Assembly: GCA_946187935.1 (NCBI GenBank) | Contig: CAMHSJ010000012.1 | Span: 1-53,901, forward strand | DNA from: an uncultured Clostridia bacterium | Lineage (GTDB): Bacteria; Bacillota; Clostridia; Saccharofermentanales; Saccharofermentanaceae | DNA length: 53,901 nt | Direction: 5' to 3' | In this document: piece after piece, positions 8,590 through 15,932 of the stretch | Layout: each line of letters opens with the position of its first letter | Position numbering within the stretch: the stretch's first letter is position 1 | The notes under the pieces: model-generated | What the model was told of the DNA's origin: nothing | The model's database searches: none | The model's input: the letters and a program-made list of their open reading frames with translations, nothing else | Made by a program: the position numbers and the translations under genes

Positions 8590-8832
8590 ATGGCAGTAAA
8601 GATTCGTTTAAGAAGAATGGGTAAGAAGAAGGCACCTTTCTATCGTGTTGTTGTAGCTGATTCCCGTTACCCCAGAGATGGTCGTTTCATCGAGGAGATC
8701 GGTACATACAATCCCTTAGTAGAGGAAGACCAGGTCAAGATCGATGCTGAGGCTGCAAAGAAGTGGCTCGGCAACGGAGCACAGCCCACAGATACAGTTA
8801 GAGATCTTCTTAAGAAGCAGGGCATTATCTGA
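8590..8832 (+). CDS. rpsP: 30S ribosomal protein S16
   Basis: The 80-residue protein begins [19 protein letters not shown], the S16 signature, and has the usual length. S16 helps assemble the central/5' part of the 30S subunit. GGAGGAAAA at 8577-8585 precedes ATG. It follows ffh by 67 bases without a convincing terminator, and khpA follows after 19 bases, so it is probably co-transcribed with both. Confidence 0.98.
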   Translation: MAVKIRLRRMGKKKAPFYRVVVADSRYPRDGRFIEEIGTYNPLVEEDQVKIDAEAAKKWLGNGAQPTDTVRDLLKKQGII

Positions 8833-8851
8833 TCAGCAAGGAGGTCCGTAA

Positions 8852-9082
8852 ATGGACGATTTATTGGTATATATCGCCAGGGAACTGGTGAATAACCCTG
8901 ATGAGGTCAATGTTAAGAAGACTGAGCGTGGCAACACGGTCATCTTTGAATTGTCCGTCGCTCCTGAAGATACAGGTAAGATAATCGGTAAGAACGGTAA
9001 GAGAGCACAGGCTATCCGCTCCATAATGAAGGCTAAGTACCTGAAGAGCGGCAAGCGCGTTATCGTTGATATCGTAGGATAA
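8852..9082 (+). CDS. khpA: KH-domain RNA-binding protein KhpA
   Basis: This 76-residue protein is a single KH domain with the RNA-contacting GxxG loop GKNG at 46-49 in the stretch TGKIIGKNGKRAQAIRS. KhpA binds RNA and, with KhpB, influences cell division and sRNA biology in Bacillota. Its place between rpsP and rimM is conserved. AAGGAGG at 8838-8844 precedes ATG 8852. The stop shares one base with the rimM start. Confidence 0.95.
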   Translation: MDDLLVYIARELVNNPDEVNVKKTERGNTVIFELSVAPEDTGKIIGKNGKRAQAIRSIMKAKYLKSGKRVIVDIVG

Positions 9083-9609
9083 TGCAGGACTATATCATCA
9101 TAGGTAAGATCATCGGTGCGCACGGCATCCGGGGGGAAGTGAAAGTCTATCCCCTTACGGATGATGCGCACCGTTTTATTAAGCTTAAGGAATGCTTTTT
9201 CTGCAGAGAAGACCTGTCAGACCTTAAGCCTGTCAGTGTCAAGACTTCGCGGCTTGACAGGGGCAATGTCCTTATCCATTTCGATGGTGTTGATGACAGG
9301 GATAAGGCACAGGCGATCCACGGAACATTTATTGCCGTATCCAGGGAAAATGCCGTTCCTCTCAAGAAGGACAGCTACTACATAGCCGATCTTATAGGCC
9401 TTAATGTCATCGACGATGAGAAAGGTGATCTCGGCAAGGTCTGTGACTGTTATGAGACAGGCGCCAATTATATCCTTGAGATAAAAAGACTGGGAAAGAA
9501 AAAGAATCTTCTCCTGCCTTTCCTTAAGATCTATTGTTATGAGGTAAACCCTGAAGAAGGCTATATCAAATGCGTTATGCCTAAGGGTCTTTACGAATTA
9601 TACGAATAA
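9082..9609 (+). CDS. rimM: 16S rRNA processing protein RimM
   Basis: RimM is a 30S maturation factor that binds S19. The 175 residues begin with the typical IIIGKIIGAHGIRGEVKVYP and end with the PRC-barrel domain (about 95-175, containing YYIADLIGLNV). Its start ATG 9082 overlaps the khpA stop TAA by one base, so it is translationally coupled. The usual next gene trmD is displaced by one inserted gene. Confidence 0.95.
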   Translation: MQDYIIIGKIIGAHGIRGEVKVYPLTDDAHRFIKLKECFFCREDLSDLKPVSVKTSRLDRGNVLIHFDGVDDRDKAQAIHGTFIAVSRENAVPLKKDSYYIADLIGLNVIDDEKGDLGKVCDCYETGANYILEIKRLGKKKNLLLPFLKIYCYEVNPEEGYIKCVMPKGLYELYE

Positions 9610-9620
9610 GAAAAAGCAAA

Positions 9621-9629
9621 TGTTATAAT
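9621..9629 (+). promoter_or_regulatory. Extended -10 promoter before the His-rich membrane protein gene
   Basis: TGTTATAAT, an extended -10 element, lies in the 51-base gap after rimM, with no good -35. It suggests the inserted gene and trmD can be transcribed apart from the upstream operon. AAGGGGG at 9646-9652 is the ribosome binding site. Confidence 0.55.
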
Positions 9630-9660
9630 TAAGATCAATTTGGATAAGGGGGATCTTAAT

Positions 9661-10818
9661 ATGGGCAGAGGTGGCGGCGGAAGCCATTCGCATTCACATT
9701 CACATCATTCGAGCAGTCATTCGCATCATTCAAGCGGTGGCCACAGGAGCAGTTACAGCGGAGGGTCTTCCAGATCTTCACACAGGTCTTCGTATCACCA
9801 TTCCGGCGGCAGTTATAGTGGCGGCTCCGGCGGTGGCGGATGCTCAGGATGTTTTTCATCCATTATCGCTCTTATGATGCCTGTAGCCTTGTTTGCGGTA
9901 TTCTTTATATTTTTCGCGGTCAAGACAGGCAATGCAGGCGATCTCGGAATAGAGCGTTCTACTATCCAAAGAGAGCCTCTTCCTTCTTCCAAATGCGATT
10001 ATGTTGATGAATGGTACCGGGACGACTGGGGTGACTGGATAGATGAATCCGGTGAGAAAGCATCGCTTATCTCCGGTATGAGAGAGTTCTACGATGCTAC
10101 AGGCGTTCAGCCTTATCTCTACATCATGGGCGAGGAAGGCAAGGACTATAAGTCTGAAGGAAGCCTCGAGGAATATGCTGAAAATAAATATAAGGAATTG
10201 TTCGGAGACGACGAAGGACATCTTCTCGTAGTCTTCAGGGAATATCCGAACGCTTCCAGTAATTATATCGTTACCGTCACTCCCGGACACGATGCCGAGG
10301 CTGCAGTAATGGATGAGCAGGCAAGAGAGATACTCTTAGACTACATTGACTATTATTATTCCAACCAAAGTCTTAATGAGGGCCAGTTCTTCAGCAGGTC
10401 TTTTGAGAAGGCTGCTTCAAGGATCATGACAAAGCAGATGTCTCTCAGAGCCATAGTAACCATCATTGTCATCGCTGTGATCGTTGGCATTGCGCTTATC
10501 ATCGTCATCTCAGTTGTCCGCAAGAGCAAGGAGAAGGTCGCAAAGCAGAAAGCCCTTCAGGCTAAAGAGCAGGCTGATAAGGCCAGGAGCGAAGCAGATA
10601 AGGCTCAGACTGAATTCAGGCAGCAGCAATATTACGATGAGCTTGAGAAGGAATATGTTGCCGTAACATGTCCGAACTGCGGTGCTGCAGGCAATAAGAT
10701 CCGTAAGCTTACCGTAGGTTACTGCGAGTTCTGCGGTTCTGCCATAAAGGTAGACGAGAACGGCAATCCTTATACTGTAACGCCTGATTCTACAAGTGAT
10801 AACGGACCAGAACTGTAA
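9661..10818 (+). CDS. His/Ser/Gly-rich membrane protein with TPM-like domain and zinc ribbon
   Basis: The 385 residues start with about 60 residues almost only of His, Ser and Gly (many HSHSH and SGGS repeats), which could bind metal ions. A transmembrane helix follows near 68-90. Residues 110-250 resemble a TPM domain (YVDEWYRDDWGDWID, later FYDATGVQPYLYI and EEYAENKYKELFG). A second helix near 265-285, a Lys/Glu/Ala coiled coil and a C-terminal four-Cys zinc ribbon (CPNCG...YCEFCG) complete it. I start at ATG 9661, 8 bases after AAGGGGG. The stop overlaps the trmD start by one base. Function unknown; its insertion in this operon is unusual. Confidence 0.8.
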   Translation: MGRGGGGSHSHSHSHHSSSHSHHSSGGHRSSYSGGSSRSSHRSSYHHSGGSYSGGSGGGGCSGCFSSIIALMMPVALFAVFFIFFAVKTGNAGDLGIERSTIQREPLPSSKCDYVDEWYRDDWGDWIDESGEKASLISGMREFYDATGVQPYLYIMGEEGKDYKSEGSLEEYAENKYKELFGDDEGHLLVVFREYPNASSNYIVTVTPGHDAEAAVMDEQAREILLDYIDYYYSNQSLNEGQFFSRSFEKAASRIMTKQMSLRAIVTIIVIAVIVGIALIIVISVVRKSKEKVAKQKALQAKEQADKARSEADKAQTEFRQQQYYDELEKEYVAVTCPNCGAAGNKIRKLTVGYCEFCGSAIKVDENGNPYTVTPDSTSDNGPEL

Positions 10819-11552
10819 TGGATTTCTACGTTGCTACATTATTCCCGGAGCAGGTATATAACTACTTAAATACCAGCATAACCGGCAGGGCTATGGCGAA
10901 GGGAGCAATATCTCTTAACTGTATACAGATGAGAGACTATGCCCCAAACACCTATGGCAGGGTTGATGACACGATCTACGGCGGCGGCACCGGCATGATG
11001 ATCCGTCCAGAGCCTGTCTACGGCGCTTTCGAAAAGGCAAAAGAACTGGCAGGCCACAAGCCCTATACGGTCTATATGTCTCCCAAGGGCAATGTCTTTA
11101 ATGAAGCAAAAGCCAAGGAGCTGTCCTTAAAGCAGGATCTTCTCATTATCTGCGGTCATTACGAAGGTATCGATGACAGAGTCATAAGAGAGATCGCAGA
11201 CGAAGAGATATCCATTGGAGACTATGTATTAACGGGCGGTGAGACAGCTGCCATCGTAGTAATAGATGCCGTATCAAGACTTGTCCCGGATGTTTTGCCC
11301 AATGAAGAGGCTTACACGAACGAATCCCATACTGACGGCGTCCTTGAGGCTCCGCAGTACACCAAGCCTCCCGTATGGCACGATACCGAGGTCCCTGATG
11401 TGCTCAAGAACGGCAACGATGCGCTCATAAAGGATTACAACAGGGCAGCTGCTCTGTATGATACATGGAAGAACAGGCCGGACATGCTCGATAAGCTTGA
11501 TCTGACCGAAGAAGACTGGAAGAAAGTACTTGCCTTCAAAAAAGGCTTGTGA
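10818..11552 (+). CDS. trmD: tRNA (guanine-N1)-methyltransferase TrmD
   Basis: TrmD methylates G37 of tRNAs that read CNN codons, preventing +1 frameshifts, using S-adenosylmethionine held in a trefoil knot. The 244 residues show the family hallmarks: [11 protein letters not shown] at the start, [29 protein letters not shown] and [12 protein letters not shown] in the knot. Start ATG 10818 overlaps the previous stop by one base. rplS follows after a structured leader. Confidence 0.97.
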   Translation: MDFYVATLFPEQVYNYLNTSITGRAMAKGAISLNCIQMRDYAPNTYGRVDDTIYGGGTGMMIRPEPVYGAFEKAKELAGHKPYTVYMSPKGNVFNEAKAKELSLKQDLLIICGHYEGIDDRVIREIADEEISIGDYVLTGGETAAIVVIDAVSRLVPDVLPNEEAYTNESHTDGVLEAPQYTKPPVWHDTEVPDVLKNGNDALIKDYNRAAALYDTWKNRPDMLDKLDLTEEDWKKVLAFKKGL

Positions 11553-11556
11553 TAAA

Positions 11557-11622
11557 CTCTTTCAGTTATCAGGGTGGTCCTCTGCCAAGATCCAGGCAAG
11601 AACATCTGCAGGAAAGAGAGGA
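11557..11622 (+). promoter_or_regulatory. Candidate L19 leader RNA element before rplS
   Basis: CTCTTTC (11557-11563) can pair with GAAAGAG (11612-11618) and enclose a 48-base structured segment. The 3' strand overlaps the rplS ribosome binding site GAGAGGA (11616-11622), so closing the stem would hide it. Bacillota are known to have L19 autoregulatory leaders; assignment here is by position and pairing only. Confidence 0.4.
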
Positions 11623-11631
11623 ACATACAAT

Positions 11632-11973
11632 ATGGATTTAGTTAAAGTTATTGAGAATGAGAACTTGAATAACAAGTGCACTGAAGTAGAGATCGGTGAC
11701 TATGTTAAGGCTCATCTTCTCATCAAAGAAGGTAACAAAGAGCGTATCCAGGTATTCGAAGGATATGTAATCGCTCGTAAGGGCTCAGGACTTTCTGAGA
11801 GCATCACTATCCGCCGTCTTTCTTACGGTGTAGGTGTTGAGCGTATTCTCCCTGTTAACTCACCCAAGATCGATCACATCGATATCGTTAGAAGGGGTAA
11901 GGTTAGAAGAGCTAAGCTCTACTATCTGCGTGGCAGACAGGGTAAGGCAGCTAAGATCACTCAGAAGATCTGA
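11632..11973 (+). CDS. rplS: 50S ribosomal protein L19
   Basis: The 113-residue protein has the L19 core [16 protein letters not shown]...[17 protein letters not shown] and ends in a basic [15 protein letters not shown] segment. L19 sits at the 30S-50S interface. I start at ATG 11632 (MDLVKVIEN), with GAGAGGA 9 bases upstream; longer in-frame extensions do not match the family. A strong terminator follows. Confidence 0.97.
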   Translation: MDLVKVIENENLNNKCTEVEIGDYVKAHLLIKEGNKERIQVFEGYVIARKGSGLSESITIRRLSYGVGVERILPVNSPKIDHIDIVRRGKVRRAKLYYLRGRQGKAAKITQKI

Positions 11974-11996
11974 TCAAACGTTAGCTTATTCATTGG

Positions 11997-12027
11997 ACCC
12001 GCCGGTTTTCCGGCGGGTTCTTTGTTT
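11997..12027 (+). terminator. Terminator of the ffh-rplS operon
   Basis: A perfect 9-bp GC-rich stem (ACCCGCCGG with CCGGCGGGT) closes a TTTT loop and is followed by TCTTTGTTT. Confidence 0.95.
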
Positions 12028-12101
12028 GTCGGTTTTTGTATGATTTTGTCGCATTTCTGGCGTTTTTTTGAGCGTATCATTTAGCTAAGGAGGAAATGCT
12101 G

Positions 12102-12857
12102 ATGAAAGAACTATTTTCTAGAGCGTGGATAATGCTCCAATACCTGTATTACCAAGAGCTGCTTAAGAGCACTCCCAGAGTGGCCTTGGGTTCTCGTCAC
12201 AACAGACCGATCGTAAGAGTGAATTACAAGGATAATAATGTTTATAGACGAAAAGAGTTTTCGTTAAACACCCCCAAAGGTCAGAAGTATTACCAAATTG
12301 CTCAGGAAAGAGATACTGCTCTGGCTTTTATAAGATCACATGATAATGAGTTAAGTGCTGAGGAAAAACAATTGATCTCAAGTCTTAAGATCGTTTTGCT
12401 CAATAAAGCTCTCGACGGAAAATTCTACAAGAGCATTAAAGAATGCAGTAATCCAATGGTCAACAGTAGTAATTACAAGTATAAGAATTATCGAATGCGT
12501 TCCAGAGCTGAAGTTGTGGTTGCTGAGTGTTTAGATAAACTCGGACTTAAATATAAATATGAACCCGCAGTTCAGCTCGGCAGTGAGATCATTTATCCGG
12601 ATTTTGTCGTGTATATTGAATCTCTTGATTATTGTTTCTTTATTGAGTATTTGGGAAAAATGAACGATTACGATTATACTCATAAAACAGTTATCAGGAT
12701 CAATAACTATACTGACAGCGGTGTGTATCCATATGAATCCATCCTTTATCTTTACGGATCAAAAGACTATATGCCTAGTCCTGAGTTTATAACTAATCAA
12801 ATAATAATCATGCTGAACTCAATTGCCGTGCATTCTCTAAAAGCTAAGATTGCTTAG
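12102..12857 (+). CDS. Orphan PD-(D/E)XK nuclease-like protein
   Basis: This 251-residue protein is not a recognised housekeeping gene. Residues about 145-215 look like a PD-(D/E)XK nuclease core: an SRAE helix, KYEPAVQLGSEIIYPDF with the acidic PDF, then FFIEYLGKMNDYDYTHK, whose E-x-LG-M pattern resembles the active site of Vsr/phage-type nucleases. The N-terminal half is helical and basic. I start at ATG 12102, 8 bases after AAGGAGG (12087-12093); ATG 12096 is too close. Codon use appears more AT-rich than its neighbours, suggesting transfer. It sits alone between rplS and rbgA, followed at once by a palindrome array. Confidence 0.65.
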   Translation: MKELFSRAWIMLQYLYYQELLKSTPRVALGSRHNRPIVRVNYKDNNVYRRKEFSLNTPKGQKYYQIAQERDTALAFIRSHDNELSAEEKQLISSLKIVLLNKALDGKFYKSIKECSNPMVNSSNYKYKNYRMRSRAEVVVAECLDKLGLKYKYEPAVQLGSEIIYPDFVVYIESLDYCFFIEYLGKMNDYDYTHKTVIRINNYTDSGVYPYESILYLYGSKDYMPSPEFITNQIIIMLNSIAVHSLKAKIA

Positions 12858-12956
12858 TCACGAATCGATACACGAATAGTTTCCGATTCGTGAGCTGAAT
12901 CGTGAGTATCACGAATCAATGCACTAATTACTGGTGATTCGTGAGTCAATTCGTGA
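12858..12956. repeat. Array of CACGAATC/GATTCGTG inverted repeats
   Basis: Eight copies or near-copies of a CACGAAT motif lie in 99 bases: forward at 12858-12866, 12870-12877, 12909-12917 and degenerate 12921-12928; inverted at 12885-12893, 12898-12905, 12936-12944 and 12948-12956. They form two tandem units about 51 bases apart, each with a perfect 9-bp TCACGAATC/GATTCGTGA hairpin plus a second inner or outer half-site. The array starts right after the stop codon of the nuclease-like gene and ends before the rbgA promoter. Confidence 0.9.
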
Positions 12957-12982
12957 GTTGGAGGAAGAATATTGTATGCTTG

Positions 12983-12991
12983 TGGTACAAT
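12983..12991 (+). promoter_or_regulatory. Extended -10 promoter of rbgA, probable leaderless start
   Basis: TGGTACAAT is an extended -10. Its hexamer ends 6 bases before ATG 12998, so transcription should begin at or next to the start codon. Confidence 0.55.
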
Positions 12992-12997
12992 TTAAAC

Positions 12998-13876
12998 ATG
13001 GCTAATGACATCAATTGGTTTCCCGGACATATGCGAAAGGCTCTCAACGAGATGCGTGAGAGGCTTAAGCTCGTTGATATCGTATACGAGACATGCGACT
13101 GCAGGATACCGTTCTCGAGCAGAAATCCTGAACTGGATAAGATCATAGGCGGCAAGCCCAGGATAGTGATCCTCAATAAAGCTGATCTTGCTGATCCCGT
13201 AAAGACATCTTTATGGCTTTCTTACTTCGAAGAGCAGGGCATTAAGGCCGTTGCCATCGAAGCTTCGCATAAGAAGGGCGTAGATAAGCTGTACCAGATG
13301 ACTGAGGATATCCTTAAGGACAAGCTGGCAAATGCAGCTGCAAAAGGACGCGTGGGGCGTCAGATGCGCGCAATCGTAGTAGGATGTCCCAATACAGGCA
13401 AGTCTACTCTCATTAATGCTCTTGCAGGCAAGAAAGCCGCTGTTACGGGAGACAGGCCGGGAGTCACCAAGGATTTTAAGTGGGTAACTACACCAGGCAG
13501 ACTTGAACTGATGGATATGGCAGGCGTATTGTGGCCGAGGATCGCTACGAGAAGGTCTTCCTTGTGCCTTGCCATGTGCGGAAGCGTTAAGGATGATGTC
13601 TCTGATATAGTATCTACCGCTTTTGATTCCATGAAGATACTTCTGGAATTATATCCTTCACTCATTTCAAGCCGTTACTCTGTCGAATTGCCTGAGAGTT
13701 TTGAGACTGAAGATATGGGGTATTCTGATCCTTACTACGATCTCTTCCTTGAGATGGGCAAGAAGAGAGGCTGTGTCATGAGCGGCGGCAGAGTAGATGA
13801 AGACAGGTTTGCAAGGCTTCTTCTTAATGATTTTAGAGAAGGCAGGATCGGAAGGATCACTCTGGAGGTTCCCTGA
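12998..13876 (+). CDS. rbgA: Ribosome biogenesis GTPase RbgA/YlqF
   Basis: RbgA is a circularly permuted GTPase needed for late 50S assembly. The 292 residues begin with INWFPGHMRKAL, the family N-terminus, then show the permuted order: G4 NKAD near residue 58, G1 GCPNTGKST near 127, and G3 as DMAG rather than the usual DTPG. ATG 12998 matches homologs; no ribosome binding site precedes it. A TTG at 12980 in frame with GGAGGAAG at 12960-12967 is an alternative. rnhB follows immediately, the usual neighbour. Confidence 0.93.
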   Translation: MANDINWFPGHMRKALNEMRERLKLVDIVYETCDCRIPFSSRNPELDKIIGGKPRIVILNKADLADPVKTSLWLSYFEEQGIKAVAIEASHKKGVDKLYQMTEDILKDKLANAAAKGRVGRQMRAIVVGCPNTGKSTLINALAGKKAAVTGDRPGVTKDFKWVTTPGRLELMDMAGVLWPRIATRRSSLCLAMCGSVKDDVSDIVSTAFDSMKILLELYPSLISSRYSVELPESFETEDMGYSDPYYDLFLEMGKKRGCVMSGGRVDEDRFARLLLNDFREGRIGRITLEVP

Positions 13877-13877
13877 T

Positions 13878-14510
13878 ATGGCAAGACTTACACTAGAGCA
13901 GCTTGAAGCAAAATACGATGAGCTCTATGAATACGAACGCAAGGCTCTTAGCGAAGGGCATAAGTTTATAGGCGGCATTGATGAAGCAGGCAGGGGCCCT
14001 TTGGCAGGTCCCGTCGTCGCGGCTTGCTGCATATTAGATCCTGAGGTAAAGATCTTGGGACTCGATGATTCCAAGAAGCTAAGTGAGAAGAAAAGGGAAG
14101 CCCTTTTTACCGAGATCAAGGAAAAGGCGCTGGCGTATAAAGTCGTTGCCATCGGTCCTGATGTTATAGATGAGATCAACATCTTAGAGGCTACCAAGAA
14201 GGCGATGAGACAGTGCGTAGCTGAGATCTCAGTAAGGCCGGATCTTCTCTTGGTCGATGCGGTCAAGCTTGACTGCGGCGTTCCTATCATACCGATCATA
14301 AAGGGTGATGCCAAGTCTGATTCCATTGCTGCAGCGTCTATCCTTGCCAAGGTCACAAGGGACCATATGATGGCAGAATATGCTCAGGAGTATCCCGGAT
14401 ACGGGTTCGAAAAGCATAAGGGCTACGGCACCAAAGACCATTATGCGGCTATAAGGGAACACGGAATGACCCCGATCCACAGAAGGAGCTTTCTTAAGGT
14501 CATTCATTAA
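13878..14510 (+). CDS. rnhB: Ribonuclease HII
   Basis: RNase HII removes ribonucleotides from DNA and RNA of RNA-DNA hybrids. The 210 residues contain the signature GGIDEAGRGPLAGPVVAA near 33-50 with catalytic Asp and Glu, LLVDAVKLD further on, and the GYGTKDHYAAI motif. I start at ATG 13878, 8 bases after GGAGGT (13864-13869), one base after the rbgA stop; the longer in-frame extension would lie inside rbgA. Confidence 0.96.
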   Translation: MARLTLEQLEAKYDELYEYERKALSEGHKFIGGIDEAGRGPLAGPVVAACCILDPEVKILGLDDSKKLSEKKREALFTEIKEKALAYKVVAIGPDVIDEINILEATKKAMRQCVAEISVRPDLLLVDAVKLDCGVPIIPIIKGDAKSDSIAAASILAKVTRDHMMAEYAQEYPGYGFEKHKGYGTKDHYAAIREHGMTPIHRRSFLKVIH

Positions 14511-14535
14511 GAATAAAGAAAATTGCCGTAAATGC

Positions 14536-14564
14536 TTGACTTTATGGTTTCTTTTGCTTAATAT
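14536..14564 (+). promoter_or_regulatory. Promoter of the infC-rpmI-rplT operon
   Basis: TTGACT (14536-14541), 17-base spacer and TAATAT (14559-14564), placing the start near 14571 and giving a leader of about 165 bases. Confidence 0.85.
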
Positions 14565-14571
14565 ATGCAAG

Positions 14572-14719
14572 TCAATAAAAGAAGGACATCTGTTTCTCAC
14601 CTCCAGCGGCCAAGGCCTGTAAAGAGGTTAATAGTTTAGATTACCCACAGAGGGGTTGCCTTATTATCTTAAGGCAGGGCTGTTATGAGAGAACGGATGC
14701 AATCCGTTCTTTTTTATTT
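14572..14719 (+). promoter_or_regulatory. Attenuator leader of the infC operon (L20/IF3 leader type)
   Basis: The 165-base leader contains several paired segments (for example the ACCTC/GAGGT and GGTTGCC regions) and ends in a hairpin, GAACGGAT/ATCCGTTC at 14691-14709, followed by TTTTTTATTTT. That is an intrinsic terminator just ahead of the infC ribosome binding site. In Bacillota, L20 binds such leaders and shuts off infC-rpmI-rplT by transcription attenuation. The match is by position and architecture. Confidence 0.7.
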
Positions 14720-14736
14720 TGAAGGAGGTGTTTACT

Positions 14737-15261
14737 ATCTCGAAAGCTAATGACAATCAGATGATTAACGATGCAATTATGTTTGCAAAGGTCCGCTTGA
14801 TCGACAGTGAAGGCGAGATGGTCGGTGTCGTACCGATCGAGGAAGCCAGGAAGTCAGCGGAAGAGGCAGGTCTCGATCTCGTCTGCATCTCACCCAATCC
14901 GGAGAATCCCGTGTGCAGGGTAATGGACTACAACAAGTTCGTATTCGAGAAGAAGAAGAGAGAGAAGGAAGCTAAGAAAAAGCAGAAGGAGACCGAACTT
15001 AAAGAAGTTGGACTCAAGCTTACGACTGATGTTCACGATATCGAAGTCAAGCGTAAGATGGTCGTTAAGTTCTTAACTAACGGCGACAGGGTCAAGGTTA
15101 ACATCAGATTCAGAGGCCGCGAGATGGCATTCCAGAACAAAGGCTTCGAAGTAATGGAGAAGTTCGCCGAGGGCGTAAGCGAATACGGATCAGTTGACAA
15201 GACGCCCAAGATCGAGGGAAGAAACATGGTAATGTATCTCTCACCCTTAAAGAAAAAATAA
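14737..15261 (+). CDS. infC: Translation initiation factor IF-3, with AUC start
   Basis: IF-3 keeps ribosomal subunits apart and checks the start codon-initiator tRNA fit. The 174 residues align with the family: SKANDNQMINDAIMFAKVRLID at the N-terminus, a Lys/Glu-rich linker (KKKREKEAKKKQKE) and the C-terminal domain with VKVNIRFRGREM. AAGGAGG (14722-14728) is 8 bases before ATC 14737. No ATG, GTG or TTG lies between that site and ATG 14761, which is 32 bases away. AUC is therefore the likely start, as infC is known for rare start codons that let IF-3 repress itself. Confidence 0.92.
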   Translation: MSKANDNQMINDAIMFAKVRLIDSEGEMVGVVPIEEARKSAEEAGLDLVCISPNPENPVCRVMDYNKFVFEKKKREKEAKKKQKETELKEVGLKLTTDVHDIEVKRKMVVKFLTNGDRVKVNIRFRGREMAFQNKGFEVMEKFAEGVSEYGSVDKTPKIEGRNMVMYLSPLKKK

Positions 15262-15280
15262 TTTTTAGGAGGATAAGAAA

Positions 15281-15478
15281 ATGCCTAAGCAGAAGACACA
15301 CAGTTCATCTAAGAAGAGATTTAAGGTAACGGGTTCCGGTAAGGTTCTTCACAAGCAGGCTTTCAGAAGTCACATTCTCTCCAAGAGACCTACTAAGAGA
15401 ATGAGACACTTAAGACACAGTCAGGTTTGCTCTGATTCAAATGCAAGAATCATCAAGAAGATGATCCCTTACGCTTAA
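15281..15478 (+). CDS. rpmI: 50S ribosomal protein L35
   Basis: The 65-residue basic protein begins MPKQKTHSSSKKRFKVTGSGK and contains the L35 pattern KQAFRSHILSKRPTKRMRHLR. It has the family's usual length. TAGGAGG at 15266-15272 precedes ATG 15281. It lies between infC and rplT in the standard order. Confidence 0.98.
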   Translation: MPKQKTHSSSKKRFKVTGSGKVLHKQAFRSHILSKRPTKRMRHLRHSQVCSDSNARIIKKMIPYA

Positions 15479-15505
15479 TCGCTTATTAGTTAGGAGGACA
15501 ATAAC

Positions 15506-15859
15506 ATGTCAAGAGTTAAAAGAGGAATTCGTACAAGAGCTCGTCACCATAAGGTATTAAAGGCTGCTAAGGGTTACTGGGGTCATAAGAGCAAGCTCTT
15601 CAAGGTAGCTAACCAGCAGGTATTAAAGTCAGGCAACTATGCTTACCGTGACAGAAGAAACAAGAAGAGAAACTTCAGAAGACTTTGGATCGTTCGTATC
15701 AATGCAGCTTGCCGTCTTAACGGTATCAGCTACTCAAGATTCATGAACGGTCTCAAGAAGGCTGGCGTTGAGCTTGACCGTAAGGTTCTTTCTGATATCG
15801 CTATCACAGACGGCAACGGTTTTTCCGCTCTCGTAGAGCAGGCTAAGGCAGCTCTCTGA
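15506..15859 (+). CDS. rplT: 50S ribosomal protein L20
   Basis: The 117 residues begin [20 protein letters not shown] with the following [20 protein letters not shown], diagnostic of L20. L20 is an early 23S rRNA binder and, in Bacillota, the autoregulator that binds the operon leader. The gene is preceded by AGGAGG and followed by a terminator. Confidence 0.98.
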   Translation: MSRVKRGIRTRARHHKVLKAAKGYWGHKSKLFKVANQQVLKSGNYAYRDRRNKKRNFRRLWIVRINAACRLNGISYSRFMNGLKKAGVELDRKVLSDIAITDGNGFSALVEQAKAAL

Positions 15860-15883
15860 TATCAGAACTACTAAAGATCTTAT

Positions 15884-15921
15884 AAGGACTGTTTCAATTG
15901 AAGCAGTCCTTTCTTTTGTTT
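15884..15921 (+). terminator. Terminator of the infC operon
   Basis: A 10-bp stem (GGACTGTTTC with GAAGCAGTCC, one G-T pair) with loop AATT is followed by TTTCTTTTGTTT. Its 3' arm also supplies the -35 of the next promoter. Confidence 0.88.
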
Positions 15922-15926
15922 ATAAT
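15898..15926 (+). promoter_or_regulatory. Promoter of the TrmH-family gene, probable leaderless start
   Basis: TTGAAG (15898-15903), 17-base spacer, TATAAT (15921-15926). The hexamer ends 6 bases before ATG 15933, so the mRNA should start at or beside the start codon. It overlaps the preceding terminator hairpin. Confidence 0.7.
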
Positions 15927-15932
15927 CAGGAT

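Noticed and set aside
12858..12956. CRISPR array from the regular CACGAAT repeats
   Set aside because: Repeats are short palindromes on both strands, spacers are 3-20 bases, only two units exist and no cas gene is near.
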